Of a DNA stretch of 64,000 nucleotides, positions 19,403-28,262 are shown piece after piece (positions within the stretch are counted from its first letter, which is position 1; every line of letters starts with the position of its first letter). The translations under genes were made by a program, and so were the position numbers. The notes under the pieces were generated by a model, which searched no databases, had not been told where the DNA came from, and was given only the letters and a program-made list of their open reading frames with translations. Source of the stretch: Streptomyces sp. NBC_00239 (GTDB taxonomy: Bacteria > Actinomycetota > Actinomycetes > Streptomycetales > Streptomycetaceae); the NCBI RefSeq assembly GCF_036194065.1, contig NZ_CP108095.1, positions 5,580,001-5,644,000 of the forward strand, written 5' to 3'.

Positions 19403-20524
19403 GTGGTTCTGAAAACCTTCGGCTGGTCGTTCGCCATTACGGCGATCGGACTTGCCTTCGCCGCCTGGCAGTGGGGGTGGGAGGCGTTCGGGGTCGTACT
19501 GATCCTGTCGATCCTCGAAATCTCGCTGTCCTTCGACAACGCGGTGGTCAACGCCGGAATCCTGAAGAAGATGAATGCCTTCTGGCAGAAGATCTTCCTC
19601 ACGATCGGCATCCTGATCGCCGTCTTCGGCATGCGACTCGTCTTCCCCGTGGCGATCGTCGCGATCAGCGCCCAGGTCGGGCCCATCGAAGCCGTCCAGC
19701 TCGCGTTGGACCACCCCGACCAGTACGAGGCGCTCGTCACCGACGCGCACCCGGCCATCGCGTCCTTCGGTGGCATGTTCCTGCTGATGATCTTCCTCGA
19801 CTTCATCTTCGAGGACCGGGACATCAAGTGGCTGGCCTGGCTGGAGCGGCCGCTGGCCAAGCTCGGCAAGGTCGACATGCTGTCGGTCTGCATCGCGCTG
19901 ATCGCCCTGCTCGTCTCGGCGATGACCTTCGCCACCGAGGCCCACACCAGCACGGGCCACCTGGACAAGTCCGCCACCGTGCTGCTCGCGGGTGTCGCCG
20001 GTCTGATCACCTACCTCATCGTCGGCGGCCTCTCCTCGTACTTCGAGGACAAGCTCGAAGAAGAGGAAGAGCGCGAGCACGAGGAGGAGGAGAAGGCCAA
20101 GGCCGAGGGCAAGCCGGTCTCCGCGGTCGGCCTCGCCGGCAAGGCGGCCTTCTTCCTGTTCCTCTACCTCGAGGTGCTCGACGCGTCGTTCTCCTTCGAC
20201 GGCGTCATCGGCGCCTTCGCCATCACCAACCAGATCTTCTGGATGGCGCTGGGTCTGGGCATCGGCGCCATGTACGTCCGGTCGCTCACGGTCTACCTGG
20301 TCCGCCAGGGCACCCTGGACGACTACGTCTACCTGGAGCACGGCGCGCACTACGCGATCGGCGCCCTCGCCGTGATCCTGCTCGTCACCATCCAGCACGA
20401 GATCAGCGAGATCATCACGGGTCTCGTCGGCGTCGTGCTGATCGCCTGGTCCTTCTGGTCCTCGGTGCGCCGCAACAAGCGCATCGCGGCCGAGGACGGC
20501 GCGGAGGTCACGTCCGGGGTGTGA
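19403..20524 (+). CDS. TerC-like integral membrane protein (DUF475 family)
   Basis: About 373 residues with roughly nine membrane helices. It carries the paired TerC signatures SFDNAVVNAGIL (helix 2) and SFSFDGVIGAFAIT (helix 6), with acidic residues inside the membrane, and a charged loop of Glu/Lys (EEEEEREHEEEEKAKAEG, residues 220-240) on the cytosolic side. TerC proteins anchor the Ter complex and are linked to metal efflux or metalation of secreted enzymes. I chose GTG 19403 because GATGGGG stands 5 nt upstream; GTG 19397 is the alternative. Confidence 0.88.
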   Translation: MVLKTFGWSFAITAIGLAFAAWQWGWEAFGVVLILSILEISLSFDNAVVNAGILKKMNAFWQKIFLTIGILIAVFGMRLVFPVAIVAISAQVGPIEAVQLALDHPDQYEALVTDAHPAIASFGGMFLLMIFLDFIFEDRDIKWLAWLERPLAKLGKVDMLSVCIALIALLVSAMTFATEAHTSTGHLDKSATVLLAGVAGLITYLIVGGLSSYFEDKLEEEEEREHEEEEKAKAEGKPVSAVGLAGKAAFFLFLYLEVLDASFSFDGVIGAFAITNQIFWMALGLGIGAMYVRSLTVYLVRQGTLDDYVYLEHGAHYAIGALAVILLVTIQHEISEIITGLVGVVLIAWSFWSSVRRNKRIAAEDGAEVTSGV

Positions 20525-20669
20525 CCCGGCCGTGAATGCGGAACGCTTCTTCCGAGGGGCGGCACGGGGTTCCCGGGCCGCCCCTCGGGCTCTTTGCGCA
20601 CGGCCTTTTCCGGGTACGGCCCTTCCGGGGCACGGCCCTTTCGCTGACGGATGTCCTTGGGGGGCAGGG

Positions 20670-21410
20670 GTGGGGTTCTTCGACGGCCTGAGGGGTGGCC
20701 GGGCGGCGCAGTTCCAGTCGGGCAGCGCGTCGTCCAATGCGATCGAGCTGACCAAACGGCAGCCGACGGTCTCGCTCAGCAAGCAGGGCGCGGTCACGGG
20801 CAATCTGCGCGTGAACCTGTCCTGGCGGATGCGGACCTCCGACTTCGGCGGCAGGTCCGGGCAGAGCGGCCGGCTGCTGCGGCACCCGTCCAAGCTGTTC
20901 AAGCCGGAGATCGTGCAGGCCCACACCCAGGGCATGGTCAACGTCGACCTGGACATCGGGTGCCTGTACGAGCTGACGGACGGCAGCCGGGGCGTGGTCC
21001 AGCCGCTGGGCAACTTCCTCGGGGACATCAACAGCCCGCCGTACGTGAAGCTCAGCGGGGACGACCGGTTCGGCGCCCCGTCCGGCGAGACGATCTTCGT
21101 CAACCTCGACCACGCCGACAAGATCAAGCGGCTGCTGGTGTTCGTCTACATCTACGACCAGACGCCCGCCTTCGACCGGACGCACGCGCTGGTCACCCTC
21201 TACCCGACGACGGGCCCGCGGATCGAGATCTCCCTCGACGAGCGCCAGCCGCAGGCGCGCTCCTGCGCGGTGCTGATGCTGGAGAACGTCCGGGACGAGC
21301 TGATCGTGCGGCGCGAGGTGAAGTTCGTGTACGGCTTCCAGGCGGAGCTGGACCGGCTCTACGGCTGGGGACTCCAGTGGGGGCGCGGCTACAAGACGGC
21401 CAAGGCGTGA
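20670..21410 (+). CDS. TerA/TerD-superfamily tellurium resistance protein
   Basis: A 246-residue cytosolic protein beginning GFFDGLRGGRAAQFQSGSA. It has a TerD-like core (LSKQGAVTGNLRVNLSWRM, VDLDIGCLYEL) with an acidic segment, and a C-terminal ELDRLYGWGLQWGRGYK that fits TerA/TerF-type proteins rather than classic TerD. The GTG at 20670 follows GGGGGGCAGG. It is 145 nt downstream of the TerC-like gene in the same direction. Whether it should be called TerA or TerF cannot be settled without alignment. Confidence 0.78.
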   Translation: MGFFDGLRGGRAAQFQSGSASSNAIELTKRQPTVSLSKQGAVTGNLRVNLSWRMRTSDFGGRSGQSGRLLRHPSKLFKPEIVQAHTQGMVNVDLDIGCLYELTDGSRGVVQPLGNFLGDINSPPYVKLSGDDRFGAPSGETIFVNLDHADKIKRLLVFVYIYDQTPAFDRTHALVTLYPTTGPRIEISLDERQPQARSCAVLMLENVRDELIVRREVKFVYGFQAELDRLYGWGLQWGRGYKTAKA

Positions 21411-21522
21411 CGGCCAAGGCGTGACGGCCGGGGTGCTCGACGCCTGACGGCGACGGGATGGCGGCGGCCCGGGTGCGGGCCGCCGGCCGGTGTGAGCGCG
21501 GCGGTCAGTGCGTGCGCGGTGG

Positions 21523-22365
21523 TCAGTGCCGGATGAACTGCGGGCCCTGGAGCGGCATCCGGAAGGCCGGGTCGCCGCCGTGCGCCGGCCCGGGCGCCGG
21601 GACCGGCTGCGGGTAGCCGTAGCCGCCCTGCCCGCCCGCACCCGCGCCGCCGAACGCGTCGGTCGCCGCGCCGGCGTGCTGCGTGGCCGGCGGGGACTGC
21701 GTACGGGGGCCGGGGGCGGCCATCGCCTCGGTCCGCGGCGTGGCGGTAGACGGCCCGGTGGGCTGCGGCGGGGCGGTCTGGCGGGTGGCGCCGGGATCCG
21801 GCTCGCCCTGGTTCTCGTCCACCGAGATGCCGTGGTCGGTGGCCAGCCCGACCAGCCCGTCGGAGTAGCCCTCACCGAGCGCCCGGAACTTCCAGCCCTC
21901 GCCGCGCCGGTACAGCTCGCCGCAGATCAGCGCCGTCTCCGCGCCGGTCTCGGGCCGTACGTCGAAGTAGGCGAGCGGCTCGGCACCGCCCTCGACGGTG
22001 GCGTCGTACAGCAGGATCCGCAGGTCGCGGACCTTCTCGAAGGGGACGTCCTCGGCGGAGGCGACCACCAGCACCCGGTCCACCACGGCCGGCACGGCGC
22101 CGAGGTCCGCCTGGATGGCGTCGGTGACGTCCTCGCCCAGCCGCTTCTTGCCCAGCCGCCACACCGACCCCGAGGGGTGCCGGGGCTGGTTGTAGAAGAC
22201 GAAGTCCTCGTCGGAGCGCACACGGCCGTCCCGGCCCAGGACCAGGGCCGAGGCGTCCACGTCCGGGACCTCCGGGCCGGTGGTCCAGCGCAGCACCGCC
22301 CGGACCGCCGTCGGCGTCACGGGGACGTTGGAACCCTTCTGCATCGCGTGCGTCATGCCCGTCAT
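21523..22365 (-). CDS. TerD-domain protein with disordered C-terminal tail
   Basis: A 280-residue protein. Residues 1-190 form a divergent TerD domain (VPDVDASALVLGRDGRVRS, FVFYNQPRHP, ICGELYRRGEGWKFRALGEG), and the rest is Pro/Ala/Gly-rich and probably disordered. The glycine-rich ligand loop is shortened relative to the two classic TerD copies, so calcium binding may be altered. ATG at 22365 with GGGAGG 5 nt upstream. It is convergent with the TerA-like gene and divergent from the CitE-like gene. Confidence 0.85.
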   Translation of the reverse strand: MTGMTHAMQKGSNVPVTPTAVRAVLRWTTGPEVPDVDASALVLGRDGRVRSDEDFVFYNQPRHPSGSVWRLGKKRLGEDVTDAIQADLGAVPAVVDRVLVVASAEDVPFEKVRDLRILLYDATVEGGAEPLAYFDVRPETGAETALICGELYRRGEGWKFRALGEGYSDGLVGLATDHGISVDENQGEPDPGATRQTAPPQPTGPSTATPRTEAMAAPGPRTQSPPATQHAGAATDAFGGAGAGGQGGYGYPQPVPAPGPAHGGDPAFRMPLQGPQFIRH

Positions 22366-22496
22366 CCTGCCCTCCCGGAGCGGAGCGGGACAATGCGGCC
22401 CCCCTTCGCGCCCGCTTTGCCGCGCCCCTTGTCCTGAGAGCGGAGCGTGGGCATGGTGCGAGAGGGTTACCTGAATTTCATGTGCTTGGGGAACTC

Positions 22497-22523
22497 TTGA
22501 CACTCATTCGTACGTACTATTAC
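22497..22523 (+). promoter_or_regulatory. Possible promoter of the CitE-like/PRTase operon
   Basis: A consensus TTGACA (22497-22502) is followed 15 nt later by TATTAC (22518-22523), about 45 nt before the ATG at 22567. The -35 is perfect but the spacer is short, so assignment is tentative. Confidence 0.4.
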
Positions 22524-22566
22524 CGGCCACGCCAGTTGGGCCGCCGAGGCAGTACGGGGGAAGCAC

Positions 22567-23730
22567 ATGCGTCACTTCGGGCATATATCGCCCGCTCTCC
22601 GCGAGGAGCTCTTCCACCGGGAACCGTGCGAATTCACTGCCGAATCGCCCGCTCGGATCCTCGCCGCCGCCCTCGGTGCCACCCTCTACAGTCCCGCCAC
22701 CCGGCCCCGGCTCGCCGAGGACGTCCGTAAGCAGGCCGCCCGCGGAGTCGTCTCGATGGTCCTCTGCCTGGAGGATTCCATCGGTGACGCCGAGGTCGCC
22801 GAGGCCGAGGAGAACCTCGTCCGGCAGTTCGCCGCGCTCGACGCGCAGGGCGGGGAGCTGCCGCTGCTCTTCGTACGGGTCCGGGTCCCGGAGCAGATTC
22901 CCGACCTCGTGGACCGGCTCGGAAGCTCCGTGCGAAGGTTGGCCGGATTTGTGCTTCCGAAGTTCACCGAGGACCGCGGAGAGCTCTTCCTCGACGCCGT
23001 CGCGCGGGCGGAGGCCACCTCGGGACAGCGCCTCTTCGCCATGCCCGTACTCGAATCGCCCGAGTTGCTCCATCTGGAGACCCGGGTGGAGACGCTCGCC
23101 GGGATCTCGCGGGTGGTCAACCGGCACCGCGACCGCGTACTGGCGCTGCGGCTGGGCGTCACCGACTTCTGCTCCGCGTACGGGCTGCGCCGCACCCCCG
23201 ACATGACCGCGTACGACGTCCAGATCGTCGCCGGGGTCATCGCCGACGTCGTGAACGTGCTCAGCCGGGCCGACGGCACCGGCTTCACCGTCACCGGGCC
23301 GGTCTGGGAGTACTTCCGTCACCAGGAGCGGATGTTCAAGCCGCAGCTGCGCCGCAGCCCCTTCCTCGAGGGCGAGGCCGAGGAACTGCGCACCGCGCTG
23401 ATCGAGCACGACCTCGACGGGCTGCTCCGCGAGATCGAGCTGGACCGGGCCAACGGGCTGCTGGGCAAGACCTGCATACACCCCGCCCACGTGACCCCCG
23501 TGCACGCACTGTCCGTGGTGTCGCACGAGGAATTCAGCGACGCCGAGGACATCCTGCGGCCGGAACGGGGAGGCGGCGGCGTGCTGAGATCGGTTTATAC
23601 GAACAAGATGAATGAAGTGAAGCCGCACCGGGCCTGGGCCGAGCGCACCATGCTGCGCGCCGAGGTCTTCGGGGTGGCGAGGGAGCAGGTCGGATTCGTC
23701 GACCTGCTCACGGCCGGGCTCGCGGTCTGA
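22567..23730 (+). CDS. CitE-like HpcH/HpaI aldolase/lyase of the Ter biosynthetic module
   Basis: A 387-residue TIM-barrel enzyme of the citrate lyase beta/HpcH-HpaI superfamily. Active-site features are MVLCLEDSIGDAEV, FVRVRVPEQ, GFVLPKF, FAMPVLESPELL with a metal-binding Glu, and a conserved Asp in GVTDFCSAYG. It is longer than CitE (~290) and matches the version that Anantharaman, Iyer and Aravind described in Ter-linked operons, proposed to act in making a nucleoside-like metabolite. It reads into the PRTase fusion gene five nt later, so they are one operon. Confidence 0.87.
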   Translation: MRHFGHISPALREELFHREPCEFTAESPARILAAALGATLYSPATRPRLAEDVRKQAARGVVSMVLCLEDSIGDAEVAEAEENLVRQFAALDAQGGELPLLFVRVRVPEQIPDLVDRLGSSVRRLAGFVLPKFTEDRGELFLDAVARAEATSGQRLFAMPVLESPELLHLETRVETLAGISRVVNRHRDRVLALRLGVTDFCSAYGLRRTPDMTAYDVQIVAGVIADVVNVLSRADGTGFTVTGPVWEYFRHQERMFKPQLRRSPFLEGEAEELRTALIEHDLDGLLREIELDRANGLLGKTCIHPAHVTPVHALSVVSHEEFSDAEDILRPERGGGGVLRSVYTNKMNEVKPHRAWAERTMLRAEVFGVAREQVGFVDLLTAGLAV

Positions 23731-23735
23731 GCCCG

Positions 23736-26474
23736 GTGACGACGACGAGAGGGACAGCGGTCGACGTGGTGTGGTCGGGAACGTGGGTCGCACGGCGACT
23801 CGGCGTCGTCCTGGAGGACGGCGTGACGGGTGGGCCGGACGGGGCCGGCAGCGCTGACCGGGCCGGCGAGAGCGGCCGGGACGGCGAGACGGGCCGGGCC
23901 GGAGCGGCGGGGCGGGCCGGAGCGGCGGCCGCGCCCAGGCTGACCGAGCTGCTGGGCCTGGCCCTGCGGCGCAACCCCAAGCGGGCCCACCTGCTCGTCT
24001 CGCAGGTCCTCGGCAAGCACGTGCCGCAGTCCCCGGAGACCGTCTACCGCGCCGGCCACGACCTCGGCGTACGGGTCGGGGAGCTGCTCGGCCCCGCCGA
24101 GGCGGCCCGCGCGGTCGTCCTCGGCTACGCGGAGACCGCGACGGGCCTGGGCCACTGCGTGGCGGACGGCCTCGGCCCGGCCCCGTACCTGCACTCGACC
24201 CGGCGCCCGGTCGACGGGCTCACGGCGGCCGGCGGCTTCGAGGAGGCGCACTCGCACGCCACCTCCCACCTGCTGCTTCCCGAGGATCCGGCGCTGCTGG
24301 CAGGCGCCGGCCCGCTGGTCCTCGTGGACGACGAGTTCTCCACCGGCAACACCGTCCTCAACACCATCCGCGACCTGCACGCCCGGCACCCGCGCGCGCG
24401 GTACGTGGTGGTGGCCCTGGTCGACATGCGTTCGCCGGCCGACCGGGAGCGCCTGAACGCCTTCGCCGACGAGCTCGGCGCCCGGGTGGACCTGGTCGCC
24501 CTGGCGAGCGGCACCGTCACCCTCCCCGAAGACGTCCTCGCGAAGGGGATGGCCCTGGTCGAGGCGCTGGACCCGGGCCCGGCCACGGCCGCCACCACGG
24601 CCACGGCCCCGACCGCGGCCCCGACCCCGGCCGCGGCCACGGCACCCGCGCCCGTCCCCGCCCCGCCCGTCCGGGTCGACCTGGGCTGGCCCGCCGGGCT
24701 GCCCGACGGGGGGCGGCACGGGTTCACCGCCGCCCACCGGGAGGTCCTGGAGAAGGCCCTGCCCGAGCTGGCCGGCCGGATCGCCGACGCCCTCGGCCCG
24801 CGCCCCGGCCGGGTCCTCGTCCTCGGCAACGAGGAGCTGATGTACGCGCCGCTGCGGCTCGCGCACGCCCTGGAGGCGTCCGGCGCGGCCGCAGAGGTCC
24901 GCTTCTCGACCACCACCCGCTCGCCCGTCCTGGCCGTCGACGACCCCGGGTACGCGATCCGCACCCGGCTGGTCTTCCCCGCACACGACGACCCGGCCGA
25001 CGGCCCCGGCGACCGGTACGCCTACAACGTGGCCGGGGCGGGCTTCGACACCGTCGTGGCCGTCGTCGACTCGGCGGGCGACACCCCGGCGCTGCACGCC
25101 CCCGACGGCCTGCTGGCCCGCCTCGCCCCGCACACCGGCCGGGTCGTCCTGGCCGTCGTACCGTCCCACGTGCCCCAGGTACCCCACGAGCCGCACGCAC
25201 CTCACACACCCCATGCGCCTCACGCGTCCCACGTCCCCGACCGGCAGGAGCCGACGATGCCCGAGCCTTCCCGTGCCTGGGGCGGGCCCTCCCCGTTGCG
25301 CGGCCCGGAGTTCTCCTCGTACGCCGCCGACGACGTCGGCTGGCTGCTGCAGGACCTCTCCGGCACCGCCCTGGAGGCCCCGACCGAGGAGCGCGAGGAG
25401 GCCATCCAGGCGGGCGGCGCCCACTACGCCGAGTCGCTGCCGGTGGAGTACCAGCCGACCACCGAGTACCAGGAGTTGTACCGGGCGGCCCTCGGCGCGT
25501 CCGCGCGCCGCATCGCGCAGGCCGTCGGCACGGTCACCGAGACCGTCCTCGCCGAGCTCCCGCTCCGCGCCGGCCGCCAGGCCCGCGACCCACGACCCCT
25601 GCCCGTGCTGGTCTCCCTGGCCCGCGCCGGCACCCCCGTCGGCGTGCTGATGCGCCGCTGGGCACAGCACCGCCACGGCCTGGACCTGCCGCACTACGCC
25701 GTCTCCATCGTGCGCGGCCGCGGCATCGACGAGAACGCCCTGCGCTGGCTGGCCGCCCACCACGACCCGGCCGACGTGGTGTTCGTCGACGGTTGGACCG
25801 GCAAGGGCGCGATCACCCGCGAACTCGCCGCCGCCCTGGAGGCCCACCAGGAGAAGGCGGGGGGCCCCGGCTTCGACCCCGAGATCGTCGTGCTCGCCGA
25901 CCCCGGCGGCTGCGTGTCCACGTACGGCACCCGCGAGGACTTCCTCATCCCCTCGGCCTGCCTCAACTCCACCGTCTCCGGGCTCATATCCCGTACCGTG
26001 CTCCGCTCCGACCTGGTCGGACCCGGCGACTTCCACGGCGCGAAGTTCTACCGGGAGCTGGCCGGCGCCGACGTCTCCGTGGACTTCGTGGACGCCGTCG
26101 CCGCGCACTTCGGCGACGTCGACGAGGCCGTGGACGCCGAGGTCAAGGAGATGCTGGCCGCCGACCGCGCCCCCACCTGGGAGGGCTGGGCGGCCGTCGA
26201 GCGCATCAGCGAGGAGTACGGCATCCACGACGTCAACCTCGTCAAGCCCGGCGTCGGCGAGACCACCCGGGTCCTGCTGCGCCGCGTCCCCTGGAAGATC
26301 CTGGCCCGCCGCGGCGCGGGCGCCGACCTCGACCACGTACGCCTGCTCGCCGAGCAGCGCGGGGTGCCCGTCGAGGAGGTCGACGGCCTGCCGTACAGCT
26401 GCGTCGGCCTGATCCACCCCCGGTACACACGTGGCGCCACCGGCGCCGACGGAAAGGCAGTGGCTTCCCAGTGA
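23736..26474 (+). CDS. Fused PRTase-TRSP and StiP-type PRTase-PELOTA protein
   Basis: A 912-residue fusion of two proteins usually encoded separately. Residues 60-290 form a phosphoribosyltransferase with the PRPP loop VLVDDEFSTGNT, followed by a TRSP domain (TTTRSPVLAVDD, residues 310-465). A His/Pro-rich linker (PHEPHAPHTPHAPH, residues 480-507) joins it to a StiP-type domain (residues 508-850). That half has a second PRPP-like loop, FVDGWTGKGAI, a conserved cysteine in PGGCVSTYG, and a C-terminal PELOTA-like RNA-binding segment (WKILARRGAG...). GTG 23736 is assumed; GTG 23766 is possible. The predicted role is in the Ter-linked nucleotide-like metabolite pathway. Cysteine protease is the database label for StiP, but its PRTase motif suggests otherwise. 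Confidence 0.88.
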   Translation: MTTTRGTAVDVVWSGTWVARRLGVVLEDGVTGGPDGAGSADRAGESGRDGETGRAGAAGRAGAAAAPRLTELLGLALRRNPKRAHLLVSQVLGKHVPQSPETVYRAGHDLGVRVGELLGPAEAARAVVLGYAETATGLGHCVADGLGPAPYLHSTRRPVDGLTAAGGFEEAHSHATSHLLLPEDPALLAGAGPLVLVDDEFSTGNTVLNTIRDLHARHPRARYVVVALVDMRSPADRERLNAFADELGARVDLVALASGTVTLPEDVLAKGMALVEALDPGPATAATTATAPTAAPTPAAATAPAPVPAPPVRVDLGWPAGLPDGGRHGFTAAHREVLEKALPELAGRIADALGPRPGRVLVLGNEELMYAPLRLAHALEASGAAAEVRFSTTTRSPVLAVDDPGYAIRTRLVFPAHDDPADGPGDRYAYNVAGAGFDTVVAVVDSAGDTPALHAPDGLLARLAPHTGRVVLAVVPSHVPQVPHEPHAPHTPHAPHASHVPDRQEPTMPEPSRAWGGPSPLRGPEFSSYAADDVGWLLQDLSGTALEAPTEEREEAIQAGGAHYAESLPVEYQPTTEYQELYRAALGASARRIAQAVGTVTETVLAELPLRAGRQARDPRPLPVLVSLARAGTPVGVLMRRWAQHRHGLDLPHYAVSIVRGRGIDENALRWLAAHHDPADVVFVDGWTGKGAITRELAAALEAHQEKAGGPGFDPEIVVLADPGGCVSTYGTREDFLIPSACLNSTVSGLISRTVLRSDLVGPGDFHGAKFYRELAGADVSVDFVDAVAAHFGDVDEAVDAEVKEMLAADRAPTWEGWAAVERISEEYGIHDVNLVKPGVGETTRVLLRRVPWKILARRGAGADLDHVRLLAEQRGVPVEEVDGLPYSCVGLIHPRYTRGATGADGKAVASQ
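25246..25259 (+). promoter_or_regulatory. Internal ribosome site and ATG inside the PRTase fusion
   Basis: AGGAG (25246-25250) stands six nt before an in-frame ATG (25257) that opens MPEPSRAWGGPSPLRG, exactly where the StiP half begins. If used, it would yield a separate ~405-residue StiP protein as well as the fusion. Confidence 0.6.
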
Positions 26475-27304
26475 CCGTGCTGATCGCAAGCGATCTCGAC
26501 CGGACGCTCATCTACTCGGCGGCGGCCCTCGGGCTGACCATGCCCGACCCGCAGGCGCCCCGGCTGCTGTGCGTCGAGGTGCACGAGAACAAGCCGCTGT
26601 CCTTCATGACGGAAACGGCGGCCGGCCTGCTGGCCGCGCTGACCGAGGACCCCGACGTGGTGTTCGTGCCCACGACGACCCGCACCCGCAAGCAGTACCA
26701 GCGGATCCGTTTCCCCGGGCGCCCGGCGGCGTACGCGATCTGCGCCAACGGCGGCCAGCTGCTCGTGGACGGCGTGCCGGACCGCGACTGGCGGCGCCAG
26801 GTCGCCGCCCGCCTCGCCGCGGAGTGCGCGCCCCTGGAGGACGTACGCGCCCACCTGGTCGCGTCGGCCGACCCCGCGTGGCTGCGCAAGGAGCGGATCG
26901 CGGAGGACCTCTTCGCGTACCTGGTCGTGGAACGCGCGCTGCTGCCCGCGGACTGGGTGAAGGAGCTGACCGAATGGGCCGAGGCCCGTGGCTGGACGGT
27001 CTCGCTCCAGGGCCGAAAGATTTACGCCGTTCCGCGGCCGTTGACCAAGAGCGCGGCGATGCACGAGGTCGCCCGGCGCACCGGGGCCACCCGTACCCTC
27101 GCCGCCGGCGACTCGCTGCTCGACGCGGACCTGCTGCTCGCCGCTGACCAGGCGTGGCGCCCGGGCCACGGGGAACTCGCCGACGCCCGCTGGACGGCGC
27201 CGGACGTCACCGCGCTCGCCGAGGCGGGCGTACTGGCCGGCGAGGAAATCGTCCGCCAGTTCGGCCGCGCCGCCACCGGATCGGGCCGCCGGTCGGCAGA
27301 CTGA
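26471..27304 (+). CDS. HAD-superfamily phosphatase of the Ter module
   Basis: A 277-residue haloacid-dehalogenase phosphatase. Motif I is IASDLDRTLIYS (residues 6-17), motif II is in VPTTTRTRKQY, and motif IV is AAGDSLLDADLL (residues 215-226), with a Cof-type cap between. The GTG at 26471 overlaps the previous stop in a GTGA junction, so it is translationally coupled to the PRTase fusion. In Ter operons this enzyme is thought to dephosphorylate the metabolite. No ATP-grasp enzyme, the other usual member, is seen nearby. Confidence 0.88.
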   Translation: MTVLIASDLDRTLIYSAAALGLTMPDPQAPRLLCVEVHENKPLSFMTETAAGLLAALTEDPDVVFVPTTTRTRKQYQRIRFPGRPAAYAICANGGQLLVDGVPDRDWRRQVAARLAAECAPLEDVRAHLVASADPAWLRKERIAEDLFAYLVVERALLPADWVKELTEWAEARGWTVSLQGRKIYAVPRPLTKSAAMHEVARRTGATRTLAAGDSLLDADLLLAADQAWRPGHGELADARWTAPDVTALAEAGVLAGEEIVRQFGRAATGSGRRSAD

Positions 27305-27309
27305 GGTCC

Positions 27310-27969
27310 ATGACCAAGGGCAATTCCACCAAGATCACCGACGAGCTCTACGCGTACATGCTCGCGCACAACCCCCCGCTGGACGAGGTCCAGCGGGGAC
27401 TGGTCGCGACGACCTACGAGAAGTTCCCGAACGTCGCCGGCATGCAGTCGGCCGAGGAGCAGGGCCCGCTGCTGGCCTTCCTGGTACGGCTGACCGGCGC
27501 CCGCATGATCGTCGAGATCGGCACCTTCACGGGCTTCTCGACCCTGTCGATGGCCCAGGCCCTGCCCGCCGACGGCAGGGTGATCGCCTGCGACGTCTCG
27601 GAGGAGTGGACGGCGTACGGCCGCGAGGCCTGGCAGAAGGCGGGCGTCGCCGACCGCATCGACCTGCGCATCGCCCCGGCCCTCGACACCCTGTGTGGCC
27701 TGCCGGCCGAGCCGCACGTGGACATGGCGTACATCGACGCCGACAAGGAGAACCAGATCGCGTACTGGGAGGAGCTCGTCCCCCGGATGCGCCCCGGCGG
27801 CCTGATCGTCACCGACAACACGCTCTTCCACGGCTACGTCCTGGACGCGGAGCCGAGCGCCTCGGCCGCCGGCGTGCAGGCCTTCAACGACCACGTGGCC
27901 GCCGACCCGCGCATGGACAGCGTCCTCACCATCATCTCGGACGGGCTGACGCTGTCCCGCAAGCGGTAG
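27310..27969 (+). CDS. Class I SAM-dependent O-methyltransferase
   Basis: A 219-residue member of methyltransferase family 3 (caffeoyl-CoA/catechol-type). SAM-binding motif I is VEIGTFTGFSTLSMA (about residue 70), with acidic loop CDVSEEW, metal-binding AYIDADKENQIAYW and TDNTLFHGYV, and C-terminal ISDGLTLSRKR. These match divalent-metal-dependent catechol-like O-methyltransferases. ATG 27310 is 6 nt after the HAD stop, so it may be the last gene of the operon; its link to Ter function is inferred only from position. Confidence 0.9.
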   Translation: MTKGNSTKITDELYAYMLAHNPPLDEVQRGLVATTYEKFPNVAGMQSAEEQGPLLAFLVRLTGARMIVEIGTFTGFSTLSMAQALPADGRVIACDVSEEWTAYGREAWQKAGVADRIDLRIAPALDTLCGLPAEPHVDMAYIDADKENQIAYWEELVPRMRPGGLIVTDNTLFHGYVLDAEPSASAAGVQAFNDHVAADPRMDSVLTIISDGLTLSRKR

Positions 27970-27995
27970 CCGCGGCGGAACTCCGTTCGGGCCGG

Positions 27996-28196
27996 TCAGC
28001 CGCAGCCGCCCCCGCCACAGCACCCGCCACTGGGCGCGGGCGCGGCCGCGGTCCCGCCGACGGCGACGGCGGACAGCAGCTTGACGGTGTCGTCGTGCCC
28101 CTCGGGGCACGCGGCGGGCGCGGAGGACTCCGCCATCGGCCGGTTCAGCTCGAACGTGTCACCACAGGTCCGGCACCGGTACTCATATCGAGGCAT
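27996..28196 (-). CDS. FmdB-type zinc ribbon protein
   Basis: A 66-residue protein beginning PRYEYRCRTCGDTFEL, the FmdB zinc-ribbon start with CxxC, then a second pair in AACPEGH. The C-terminus is a glycine/cysteine tail (SGGCCGGGGCG) that could bind metal. The function of this family is a putative regulator; nothing more can be read. It is convergent with the O-methyltransferase. Confidence 0.85.
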   Translation of the reverse strand: MPRYEYRCRTCGDTFELNRPMAESSAPAACPEGHDDTVKLLSAVAVGGTAAAPAPSGGCCGGGGCG

Positions 28197-28262
28197 GCCC
28201 CAAGGCTAAGCGGAAGCCCCCCTGCCCGGGAACGGGCGGGGGGCGGCCGGTCCGGGGAGTGC

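Noticed and set aside
18044..21410. Horizontally acquired tellurite resistance island
   Set aside because: GC pattern equals the surroundings, no mobility genes, and the arrangement is common in streptomycete cores.
24125..24964. Proline/arginine-rich secreted protein on the minus strand
   Set aside because: Shifted antisense frame of the PRTase domain.
23595..26489. 964-residue open frame antisense to the PRTase fusion
   Set aside because: No domains, Gly/Arg/Val-rich composition, and mirrored wobble positions of the real gene.
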